In this document: piece by piece, positions 1 to 6,332 of the stretch
Layout: every line of letters starts with the position of its first letter
Numbering within the stretch: the first letter of the stretch is position 1
NCBI GenBank assembly: GCA_027486075.1
Contig: JAIXPU010000091.1
Location: 1-11,031, forward strand
Length of the DNA stretch: 11,031 nt
Direction: 5' to 3'
Origin: Streptomycetaceae bacterium
GTDB lineage: Bacteria; Actinomycetota; Actinomycetes; Nanopelagicales; Nanopelagicaceae
Translations under genes and position numbers: made by a program
The notes under the pieces: generated by a model
The model's input: the letters and a program-made list of their open reading frames with translations, nothing else
Database searches by the model: none
What the model was told of the DNA's origin: nothing

Positions 1-242
1 CTTGATTTTGTTCCGGAGCCGTATGAAGAGACAGCCATCCAATCCATTTCAATATGAGATTGCATTGCGCGCGTGAGATCAGCCATCGCCATGATTGCGC
101 CCTTAAGTACACCAACAAGAAGAACGTTCTTATCTTTGTAATCGTCATCTACCTGAGCTGCTAACTCTGCAATGCGGCTCTGGAGTTGTTCCTCTGTTGC
201 GATAATTTTTTCAACGTCGGTTCCGACTGTTGCTAGATCCAC
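1..242 (-). CDS. hpt: Hypoxanthine phosphoribosyltransferase, N-terminal part (3' end outside window)
   Basis: Cytoplasmic purine-salvage enzyme of the type I phosphoribosyltransferase family; it joins hypoxanthine (often also guanine) to PRPP to give IMP/GMP and pyrophosphate. Eighty codons are visible and the rest lies beyond base 1. The segment LLVGVLKGA (residues 41-49) carries the LKG pyrophosphate-loop signature, and MAVSSYGSGTKS (69-80) is the conserved start of the flexible active-site loop. The chosen start is GTG at 240-242, because AAGGAG (251-256) sits 8 bases upstream. The gene follows tilS by 24 bases on the same strand, matching the common actinobacterial order tilS-hpt. No TANNNT hexamer lies six bases ahead, so it is probably translated from the tilS transcript through its Shine-Dalgarno site. 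Identity is secure for the part seen. Confidence 0.93.
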   Translation of the reverse strand, partial: MDLATVGTDVEKIIATEEQLQSRIAELAAQVDDDYKDKNVLLVGVLKGAIMAMADLTRAMQSHIEMDWMAVSSYGSGTKS

Positions 243-250
243 CTTGTGTA

Positions 251-256
251 CTCCTT
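251..256 (-). promoter_or_regulatory. Shine-Dalgarno site of hpt
   Basis: AAGGAG on the minus strand, 8 bases before the GTG at 240-242. It fixes a non-ATG start for hpt in the 24-base gap after tilS. Confidence 0.75.
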
Positions 257-266
257 GATCAAACGG

Positions 267-1238
267 TCATGGTTGTGTGGGCTGGGCTAAGAGCGAAAGT
301 CTGCCCGAAATTCGCTCAACCTTCACACCGCCTGGGAGGCTTAAGGGGCCTTGCCCACGCCACGATGTGACCAGCGCCTCGGTAGCTGCCACATGATCTG
401 CAGTGATTGAGCCGACCGGCGCCCCACAGGCGTAAATAGCCGCCCGAATCACCCGAGTGCGCAGGGCTCGTGGCAGAGATTGTAAGTATTCGCAGTCGAT
501 ATCGGTGAGGTTAAGGTGAGAAATCTCTTGCGCTGCAAGGTCATCGAGGGCATCAGCATCATCGCGAAGTAGGCCAGCTGTGCGCGCCAACGCCGCTGAA
601 ATTCCTGGCCCAAGTTTGGCCTCCATCAAAGGAAGAATTTCTTGTCGCACCTTTACTCGCGTGAAATCAGCGTTGAAATTATGTGGGTCGTTCCAGATTT
701 CTAAAGCCAACTCTTTACATGCCTGCTCTGTCTCTTGCCTTGTTACATGTAAGAAGGGTCGAACGTACTTTCCATTTTCTGTAGCCATTCCTGAAAGTGA
801 GCGCGCACCTGAACCGCGCGCTAAACCTAAGAGAACTGTCTCTGCTTGATCATCTCGGGTATGGCCAAGAAAAATCTTTACCGCGCTCTCTTTTTCAGCA
901 CTCGCAGTAAGAGCTTGATAGCGTGCAGTGCGAGCGCCAGCTTCGAGGCCGGACTCAGTAGTGACCACAACTTTTTCAATAAGAACATTTCTGTAACCCA
1001 TCTCTTTCAACTGCTTGCTTACTTTTTCTGACTGCGCTGCGGAATTTTCTTGAAGTTGATGATCAATAGTAATTGCGACTGGCGTGATAGCGAGAGGTTC
1101 CGCCTCCTTCAAAACTGCATAGGCAAGAGCTAACGAATCAGCTCCTCCTGACACTGCAACCAAGACACGGTCGCCCGCTTCACAATCGGCAAGAAAAGGC
1201 TTAACAGCGTTGCGCAGAGCAACGAGCGCTTGGGTCAT
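267..1238 (-). CDS. tilS: tRNA(Ile)-lysidine synthetase
   Basis: Uses ATP and lysine to convert C34 of the CAU-anticodon tRNA-Ile into lysidine, so that the tRNA reads AUA; normally essential, cytoplasmic. The 323-residue protein has the N-type ATP-pyrophosphatase P-loop SGGADS (30-35), the GHTRDDQAETVL motif (125-136; family GHxxDDQAET) and DPHNFNADFTRVKVRQEILP (184-203), matching the family's D-N-R-R tRNA/ATP-binding stretch. After about residue 220 comes a short helical substrate-binding domain. The larger C-terminal domain of E. coli TilS is absent, as is usual in actinobacteria. ATG at 1236-1238 is the first start after an in-frame stop at 1248-1250. There is no Shine-Dalgarno site; TAACCT lies exactly 6 bases upstream, suggesting leaderless translation. 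The upstream neighbour ends 9 bases away. Confidence 0.95.
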   Translation of the reverse strand: MTQALVALRNAVKPFLADCEAGDRVLVAVSGGADSLALAYAVLKEAEPLAITPVAITIDHQLQENSAAQSEKVSKQLKEMGYRNVLIEKVVVTTESGLEAGARTARYQALTASAEKESAVKIFLGHTRDDQAETVLLGLARGSGARSLSGMATENGKYVRPFLHVTRQETEQACKELALEIWNDPHNFNADFTRVKVRQEILPLMEAKLGPGISAALARTAGLLRDDADALDDLAAQEISHLNLTDIDCEYLQSLPRALRTRVIRAAIYACGAPVGSITADHVAATEALVTSWRGQGPLSLPGGVKVERISGRLSLLAQPTQP

Positions 1239-1244
1239 AGGTGA

Positions 1245-1250
1245 AGGTTA
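1245..1250 (-). promoter_or_regulatory. Predicted leaderless -10 element of tilS
   Basis: TAACCT (TANNNT), followed by exactly 6 bases and then the tilS ATG, so transcription would start at or next to the A of ATG. The first three bases of the hexamer are also the TAA stop codon of the NlpC/P60 gene. The same hexamer with the same spacing precedes cbiM. No good -35 match is seen. Confidence 0.55.
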
Positions 1251-2453
1251 GACCCGACCACCAAATGGCATAAGCCCCTTAACGCTGTAGATACTTGAAT
1301 AGAGCAGGCCCTTATCCTTCGAGTTGGCCTCCCACATCATGCCGTTACCTGCATAGATTGTGATGTGGTGAATTGTTGAGATATTTCCCTTGTATGAGTA
1401 GAACAGCAAATCTCCTGGTTGTAGCTGTGTCAGCGGCACATGGAAGGTGTAACCGGCATAGAGCGCTGAGTTGAGACGATCCCAATTTGGCCAACCAAGT
1501 CCAGCAGAACGATATGCAGCATAGACAAGTCCCGAACAGTCGAATGCGTTAGGACCTTCTGATCCCCAAATGTATGGCTTACGCGCTTGTACTTGCTTCT
1601 TGGCAAATGCAACGGCTGCAAGTCGTTGTGCTTCAGTCGTGCGGAAAGTTGAGCGTCCCTTGAAGCCACGATTTGGCCAAACCTTAGCTTGGTTGATAGT
1701 AGTAGTTGCTGTATTCGCTTGGCTCTCTTCAAGAAGCGCTAACTGTCGGCGTTGCTCAAGAGTGACGCGGACGTTTCGAAGCTTGGCCAAATCCTTCATC
1801 AACTTATCTTGAACTGCACGAAGTTTATTTACTTCCTTCTGCTGTAGCGCCTGTGCATCATCAGCAACTTTCTTCGCTGAAGCTACTTTGGCGGTTGCAA
1901 CTTGTTGAACAGCTTTCGCTTCATCAGCTTTTACCTTGGCAGCCTTTGCAATAACTTCGGCAGCCTTATATCTCTGCAAAGCAACTGTGTTCTTGGCGCC
2001 TAAATTATTGAGCGTACTTAATTGATCCATTAAATCTTGTGGGCCATTTGCACTAAGCAGCGGCTGAATATCGCTAATACTTCCACCAAGGATGTAAGCA
2101 TTTGCTGCCATACGTCCGATGGTGCGATGTGCCTCTGCAACTGCTGCTGCTGTCTCAGCTGCATACTTTGCAGCAGCCACTGCTGCCGCAGTAGCAACGG
2201 ATAGTTCACGTTGCGCCTTTACATAGAGCGCGCGGGCTTCATTCGCACGTGCAGTTAGTTGGCGAAGCGTGAGGTTGGCTGCAGCTAACTTCTTCGCTGC
2301 AGCATCGGCAGCCTTCTTTTGGGCAGCTTCTGCTTTCTTCGCTGCCTCGATCTCTGCAATTGTTGGCGCCTTTGGAGTTGCAACTGCAGGGGTGGTCGCC
2401 AAGGTCAGCCCCGAAATGAGGGCAAAACTCATCAAACGAATCCTTAAGCGCAT
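1248..2453 (-). CDS. Secreted NlpC/P60 peptidoglycan endopeptidase with coiled-coil N-terminus (RipA/RipC-like)
   Basis: Predicted cell-wall hydrolase that cleaves peptide stems of peptidoglycan, probably during growth or division. The 401-residue protein opens with a signal peptide (basic MRLRIR, hydrophobic core, likely cleavage after AVA near residue 25-26). A long Ala/Lys/Gln-rich coiled coil spans about 30-245. A basic linker (about 255-275) leads to a C-terminal NlpC/P60 domain from about 277. The catalytic Cys lies in FDCSGLVY (C306) and the His in HHITIYAG (H363). By alignment to the family's usual third-residue segment, the third residue is E375 in MWEAN; a Glu there matches the Cys-His-Glu arrangement known in mycobacterial RipA. 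Domain order resembles RipA/RipC proteins, where the coiled coil controls activity. ATG 2451-2453 is preceded at 6 bases by TATTCT and has no Shine-Dalgarno site. The substrate bond and partner are not visible. Confidence 0.9.
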   Translation of the reverse strand: MRLRIRLMSFALISGLTLATTPAVATPKAPTIAEIEAAKKAEAAQKKAADAAAKKLAAANLTLRQLTARANEARALYVKAQRELSVATAAAVAAAKYAAETAAAVAEAHRTIGRMAANAYILGGSISDIQPLLSANGPQDLMDQLSTLNNLGAKNTVALQRYKAAEVIAKAAKVKADEAKAVQQVATAKVASAKKVADDAQALQQKEVNKLRAVQDKLMKDLAKLRNVRVTLEQRRQLALLEESQANTATTTINQAKVWPNRGFKGRSTFRTTEAQRLAAVAFAKKQVQARKPYIWGSEGPNAFDCSGLVYAAYRSAGLGWPNWDRLNSALYAGYTFHVPLTQLQPGDLLFYSYKGNISTIHHITIYAGNGMMWEANSKDKGLLYSSIYSVKGLMPFGGRV

Positions 2454-2459
2454 GTTTAA

Positions 2460-2465
2460 AGAATA
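2460..2465 (-). promoter_or_regulatory. Predicted leaderless -10 element of the NlpC/P60 gene
   Basis: TATTCT, then 6 bases (TTAAAC), then the ATG at 2451-2453. It lies in the 54-base gap after the ABC permease gene, so the hydrolase gene probably has its own promoter. The matching -35 position reads CTGCAA, a poor match. Confidence 0.55.
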
Positions 2466-2507
2466 AATCAGTGCGCTGAGCTTTGCAGTTCTATCCGGCT
2501 AGTGTCG

Positions 2508-3299
2508 CTAGTTAGCCACATCTCTTCGGGAGAAAAGCACTGTCGCAACAATCGCACCCACAAATACATAGGAACTTCCCAGAATTAGCGCATGTGAATA
2601 TGCAAGTTCTGGGCTACCACCTTGCGCAATTGTTGAGAGCTGATTTCCAGGCATCCACTCGAGAGTGACTGGCTTTACTGCGCCAATTAAATTCTCAATG
2701 ATGAGTAGCCAGAGAACTCCGATAGAGATTGCCGAAATTGGTGAGCGCAAGAGCAATCCAAGGACCATTCCCAGAATTCCGAAGTAGATAACAGAGATGC
2801 TGACATTAAGCAGCGTCTTGCCAATCTCTTGAAAACCCTCTGATGTGAACCACAACTCAGTCGAAACTTTGGCGCGATCTGAGAGGAAGTATGAAATGCC
2901 AATACTCACCAGGGCTGCAATAAGAACAAGGATGAGAGCAAATATCTTCATGGCAATCAACTTGCCAAGAAGAATTCGAACTCTGCCTGGTTGGCGCACC
3001 ATTAAGTTACGAAGAGTTCCGTAGGTGTACTCCTGGGCAGTTTGAGCGGCAAATACGCAGAGCGCAATGATTCCTAGTAACCCACCAACGGAAGAGAAAC
3101 CATAGACAGATCCGCCCGCCAAGTTAAGAACTTCTCGACCAATCTGTCGACCACGATCCCCGTTGCCTTGCTCAGAATCAATCATCAGATAAAGGAATGT
3201 ATTGGTAAGGCCTGTAAAGAAGAGCGCTGCGCCCAGGGTTCCAAGGAAGAGCGTTGGACGACGAAGCTTGCGCCATTCAGCAAATACAACGCGCATCAT
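2508..3299 (-). CDS. ABC-2 type transporter permease
   Basis: Membrane partner of the ATPase encoded just upstream; together they would form an exporter of the ABC-2 (bacitracin/BcrAB-like) class. The 263-residue protein begins with an amphipathic basic stretch (FAEWRKLRRP). It has about six hydrophobic segments, near residues 18-38, 67-87, 113-138, 164-184, 190-207 and 236-256. The cytoplasmic segment QEYTYGTLRNLMVRQPGR (89-106) is the typical ABC-2 coupling region. The start ATG (3297-3299) overlaps the ATPase stop as ATGA and has AGGAG (3307-3311) 7 bases upstream, so the two genes are translationally coupled. A second ATG follows directly. The substrate cannot be read from the sequence; relatives export peptides, antibiotics or lipids. 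Confidence 0.88.
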   Translation of the reverse strand: MMRVVFAEWRKLRRPTLFLGTLGAALFFTGLTNTFLYLMIDSEQGNGDRGRQIGREVLNLAGGSVYGFSSVGGLLGIIALCVFAAQTAQEYTYGTLRNLMVRQPGRVRILLGKLIAMKIFALILVLIAALVSIGISYFLSDRAKVSTELWFTSEGFQEIGKTLLNVSISVIYFGILGMVLGLLLRSPISAISIGVLWLLIIENLIGAVKPVTLEWMPGNQLSTIAQGGSPELAYSHALILGSSYVFVGAIVATVLFSRRDVAN

Positions 3300-4204
3300 G
3301 AGCGATCTCCTGTCATCTCAAAGAATGTCTCTTCGAGGTTTGGTAACTGCGGCGCCAACTGAGTCAGAACAATTCCCGCTTCGAACGCTCTGCGATTAAG
3401 AGTGCCGGCCCATTCAGCTGGGCCTTCGATATGCGCAACTTCAGAGCGAATAGTTGCATGATGTCCATCTGCTTGTGCCATCTCGACAATCTTGTTCAGA
3501 TCAGCAAGATTCTCTGTCTTCACCAAAATGATTGGTTGCTGCTGAAGCAAAAGTTCTTTCATAGTCCCTGCAAAGACAACTTCGCCCTTTCGGAGCATCA
3601 CGATGTATTCGCTGATGAGTTCAAGCTCTGAAAGCAAGTGGGAAGAGACAAAGACAGTTGTGCCTTTGCTAGCAAGTTTCTTGAGTAAATCGCGTACTTC
3701 TTGGATTCCTTCAGGATCTAAACCATTTGTAGGCTCATCGAGAATCAATACCTTTGGATTTGGCAAGAGCGCCGCTGCGATTCCGAGTCGCTGCTTCATT
3801 CCGAGGGAGTAGGTCTTGTACTTAGAACCACCGCGGCCTGCCAGGCCAACAGTTGTGATCAATTCATTTACTCGTTCGATAGGGAATCCGCCGAGAGTTG
3901 CCAGAACTTTGAGATTTTCTTCTCCGGAAAGCGCTGGATAGAAAGCTGGGCCTTCGATCATGGCGCCAACACTGGAGAGGTATTTTTCAGGATGCGAAAT
4001 TGATTCACCCAGGATTTCTGCAGTGCCGCCCGTTGGTGAGATTAATCCGAGCAGCATACGAATCGTTGTTGTCTTGCCAGCGCCATTAGGACCGACGAAT
4101 CCGCAGATAGTTCCGAGTGGAACCTCAAAATTTGCGTGTGAAACAGCAAATCCTGACTCATATTTCTTGCTGAGGTCTTTTACCGATATTGCCAAGGAGG
4201 TCAT
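3296..4204 (-). CDS. ABC transporter ATP-binding protein, bacitracin-export (BcrA-like) type
   Basis: Cytoplasmic nucleotide-binding subunit of a two-gene exporter. In the 302-residue protein starting MTSLAISVKDLSKKY, Walker A is GPNGAGKT (38-45), the signature is YSLGMKQR (132-139, SLGMK in place of LSGGQ), Walker B plus D-loop is VLILDEPTNGLDP (152-164), and the H-loop is in VSSHLL. The Q-loop position appears as Glu in GAMIEGPAFYP. Both the Glu Q-loop and SLGMK are usual for BcrA-type ATPases rather than defects. A longer reading to 4408 is open but would run through the metZ promoter and into metZ. ATG 4202-4204 has TATATT exactly 6 bases upstream and no Shine-Dalgarno site. The gene is divergent from metZ across 36 bases and overlaps the permease gene by 4. 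Confidence 0.92.
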   Translation of the reverse strand: MTSLAISVKDLSKKYESGFAVSHANFEVPLGTICGFVGPNGAGKTTTIRMLLGLISPTGGTAEILGESISHPEKYLSSVGAMIEGPAFYPALSGEENLKVLATLGGFPIERVNELITTVGLAGRGGSKYKTYSLGMKQRLGIAAALLPNPKVLILDEPTNGLDPEGIQEVRDLLKKLASKGTTVFVSSHLLSELELISEYIVMLRKGEVVFAGTMKELLLQQQPIILVKTENLADLNKIVEMAQADGHHATIRSEVAHIEGPAEWAGTLNRRAFEAGIVLTQLAPQLPNLEETFFEMTGDRS

Positions 4205-4210
4205 GTGGGC

Positions 4211-4216
4211 AATATA
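4211..4216 (-). promoter_or_regulatory. Predicted leaderless -10 element of the ABC operon
   Basis: TATATT, then 6 bases (GCCCAC), then the ATG at 4202-4204. It lies in the 36-base divergent gap with metZ and supports the short start of the ATPase. Confidence 0.6.
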
Positions 4217-4228
4217 GCGGGCAAACCT

Positions 4229-4234
4229 TAAGAT
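4229..4234 (+). promoter_or_regulatory. Predicted leaderless -10 element of metZ
   Basis: TAAGAT, then 6 bases (ACTCAT), then the metZ ATG at 4241. It lies 12 bases from the oppositely directed TATATT of the ABC operon. No recognisable -35 is seen, and no Shine-Dalgarno site precedes the ATG. Confidence 0.55.
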
Positions 4235-4240
4235 ACTCAT

Positions 4241-5464
4241 ATGAGCAAAGATGTATGGGGGTATCAACCCCGCCCAGAAAGAGAGAAGCCAGATTGGGAG
4301 ATCAATCCTCAAACTGCCGCTGTTCGCGAGGGCCTTGCTCGCTCCGGATTCGGTGAAACATCCGAGGCGCTCTATCTCACTAGCGGATTTACATATACAT
4401 CTGCACAAGAAGCTCTAGATTCTTTTACCGACGAAACAGATCACTTCGTCTATAGCCGCTTTCACAACCCAACGGTTGCAATGTTTGAAAAGCGTTTGGC
4501 TGCTATCGAAGGCGCAGAGCACTGTGTAGCGACCGGTTCAGGAATGGCCGCGATGTTTGCATCCCTCGCCTGTCTAGTCGAAGCCGGAGATCACGTTGTG
4601 GCATCGGCAGCAATGTTTAGCTCCTGCCATGTTGTCATCACTGAAATTCTTCCAAAATGGGGAGTTACCTTCGAGCTAGTGAAGGCGAATGACAAAGCCG
4701 CCTGGGAGAAAGCGCTCTCACGCCCAACTAAGGCCGTCTTTATTGAAACACCAAGCAATCCACTTATGGAGATTGTTGATATTCGATTTGTTAGCGATTT
4801 GGCTCATAAAGTTGGAGCAACAGTTATCGTTGATAACGTTATGGCTTCTCCTGTTTTACAGAAGCCGCTCGAACTTGGCGCAGATGTAGTTATGTATTCA
4901 GCAACAAAACATATTGATGGACAAGGTCGCGTTCTTGCAGGTGCTCTCCTTGGTTCATTCTCATATATCTATGAAAAATTGATTCCATTTATTCGCCATA
5001 CTGGGCCATCGCTCAGTCCATTTAGCGCGTGGGTATTGGTGAAGTCTTTAGAAACTATGGAGATGCGAGTCATGCGTATGTCCGAGAACGCGCAAGCAAT
5101 TGCAGAATTTCTCGAAGGTCGCAAAGAGATCAAGAGCGTGAGATATCCAGGTCTTGCCTCTCATCCAGATAGCGCCGTCATCAAGAAGCAGATGAAGGCT
5201 GGCGGCACCACTATAGGCATTGAATTTGCCGGTTCTCAAAAGGATGCCTTCAAGTTTATGGATGCTCTACGAGTTATAGATATCTCTAATAACTTAGGAG
5301 ATAGCAAGACACTTATTACCCATCCATCTTCAACCACGCATCGCCGGCTTTCGCCTGCAATCCAGGCAGAGATGGGCATTACGCCTTCAGTCGTACGACT
5401 TTCAGTGGGCCTCGAACATATTGATGACTTGCTAAAAGATATAACTCAAGCGCTTACAAGCTGA
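4241..5464 (+). CDS. metZ: O-succinylhomoserine sulfhydrylase
   Basis: PLP-dependent Cys/Met-metabolism enzyme that makes homocysteine from activated homoserine and sulfide, the direct-sulfhydrylation route to methionine; cytoplasmic tetramer in the family. The 407-residue length is normal. Visible landmarks are SGFGETSEALYLTSGF (35-50), YSRFHNPT (71-78, contacts PLP phosphate of the neighbouring subunit), GSGMAA (99-104), the PLP-ring Asp in VDN (D198), and the Schiff-base lysine K223 in YSATKHIDGQGR. The KHIDGQGR form and the later NNLGDSKTLITHPSSTTH are characteristic of MetZ rather than MetB or MetY. Whether O-succinyl- or O-acetylhomoserine is the true substrate cannot be settled from sequence. 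It starts at ATG 4241 with a TANNNT hexamer at -6. Its last 19 bases overlap the end of ctaB on the other strand. Confidence 0.92.
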   Translation: MSKDVWGYQPRPEREKPDWEINPQTAAVREGLARSGFGETSEALYLTSGFTYTSAQEALDSFTDETDHFVYSRFHNPTVAMFEKRLAAIEGAEHCVATGSGMAAMFASLACLVEAGDHVVASAAMFSSCHVVITEILPKWGVTFELVKANDKAAWEKALSRPTKAVFIETPSNPLMEIVDIRFVSDLAHKVGATVIVDNVMASPVLQKPLELGADVVMYSATKHIDGQGRVLAGALLGSFSYIYEKLIPFIRHTGPSLSPFSAWVLVKSLETMEMRVMRMSENAQAIAEFLEGRKEIKSVRYPGLASHPDSAVIKKQMKAGGTTIGIEFAGSQKDAFKFMDALRVIDISNNLGDSKTLITHPSSTTHRRLSPAIQAEMGITPSVVRLSVGLEHIDDLLKDITQALTS

Positions 5465-6315
5465 GCAACTACCAGTAACACCGAGAGCAAACTTAAGTAG
5501 GTAATTGACCAGTGGAATATTCCGGCAGCAACTCTGTCGTAATTTTCAGAGCTCTCTTTTAAGGCAAATAGCTGGAAGGTAAAGACGGCTCCCAATAGAA
5601 CAGTTGCACAAAGCGCCCAGACTGGAAGCCCTGCTAGTTGAATCAAAGCAGTTGATGAAATCACCATGGCTATGGTGTGAAACCACATCTGACCAATGAC
5701 TGAAGATTGCGACGAGACCGATGGCAACATGGGAATGCCAGCTGCTGAGTAATCATCTTTATATTTGATTGCCAGCGCCCAGAAGTGCGGCGGGGTCCAG
5801 AAGAAGATCACCATAAAGAATGCAACCGGAACCCAGGTGAGCGAACCAGTTACAGCGGCCCACCCGATAAGAACTGGCATACATCCTGCCGCCCCACCCC
5901 AGACAATGTTCTGAGATGTATTTGGCTTAAGCAAAATTGTGTAGATAACTACGTAATAGAAGATTGCTAGCGCGGTTAAAAGAGTTGCTAGATGAGTAGT
6001 AAAGATTTCAAAAATGACCAATGACAGAATTCCAATTAGGGAGGCAAATATCAGCGCCTGGCGACGAGTGACTGTTCCAACAACAAGGGGTCGCTTAGAA
6101 GTTCGCGCCATTAACTTATCTGTGTCAGCTTCAATCACCATATTGAAGGCATTTGATGAACCCGCAGCCAACGTTCCACCAATCAAGGTAGCTGCAACTA
6201 AACCGAATGAAGGCAGGCCTTTTTCGGCAAGAACCATGGCCGGAAGAGTTGTAATGATGAGTAGCTCAACTACACGCAACTTCATGAGATCTACATAAGC
6301 GCGGATGCGTGTCAC
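5446..6315 (-). CDS. ctaB: Protoheme IX farnesyltransferase (heme O synthase)
   Basis: UbiA-family membrane prenyltransferase that adds a farnesyl group to heme B to give heme O, the precursor of heme A for cytochrome oxidase. In the 289-residue protein the first Asp-rich loop is NAFNMVIEADTDKLMARTSKRP (around 55-76), including N58, D63 and the conserved RTxxRP. The second loop is KYKDDYSAAGIPMLP (184-198), diagnostic of CtaB. WTPPHFWALAI (173-183) is also typical. About eight to nine hydrophobic helices span the chain. The start is GTG at 6313-6315; TACTCT lies exactly 6 bases upstream, in the 17-base gap after dacB, and there is no Shine-Dalgarno site. No tkt or cytochrome oxidase gene, the frequent neighbours of ctaB, lies in this window. 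Confidence 0.94.
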   Translation of the reverse strand: MTRIRAYVDLMKLRVVELLIITTLPAMVLAEKGLPSFGLVAATLIGGTLAAGSSNAFNMVIEADTDKLMARTSKRPLVVGTVTRRQALIFASLIGILSLVIFEIFTTHLATLLTALAIFYYVVIYTILLKPNTSQNIVWGGAAGCMPVLIGWAAVTGSLTWVPVAFFMVIFFWTPPHFWALAIKYKDDYSAAGIPMLPSVSSQSSVIGQMWFHTIAMVISSTALIQLAGLPVWALCATVLLGAVFTFQLFALKESSENYDRVAAGIFHWSITYLSLLSVLLVVAQLVSA

Positions 6316-6321
6316 GGGTTA

Positions 6322-6327
6322 AGAGTA
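6322..6327 (-). promoter_or_regulatory. Predicted leaderless -10 element of ctaB
   Basis: TACTCT, then 6 bases (TAACCC), then GTG at 6313-6315. It lies wholly within the 17-base gap between dacB and ctaB, so ctaB may be transcribed on its own as well as with dacB. It also supports the GTG start. Confidence 0.5.
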
Positions 6328-6332
6328 TGCCT

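Noticed and set aside
1780..2380. Repetitive Ala/Lys codon pattern in the NlpC/P60 gene as a DNA repeat
   Set aside because: The repetition reflects the heptad-rich coiled coil; no exact tandem DNA unit is kept.
3600..3650. SLGMK signature and Glu at the Q-loop position as signs of a broken ATPase
   Set aside because: Both are normal in BcrA-type export ATPases; the Walker motifs and H-loop are intact. Coordinates given are approximate.
4205..4408. Extension of the ABC ATPase reading frame to 370 residues
   Set aside because: The extra 68 codons run through the divergent promoter region and into metZ, add no domain, and the conserved ABC fold begins at MTSLAISVKDL. The ATG at 4202-4204 has a -10 hexamer at the standard spacing.
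4241..5464. RuBisCO-like, MetB or MetY identity for metZ
   Set aside because: KHIDGQGR around the PLP lysine and the SGFGETSEALYLTSGF segment match MetZ more closely than MetB or MetY, and nothing else in the sequence suggests a different reaction.
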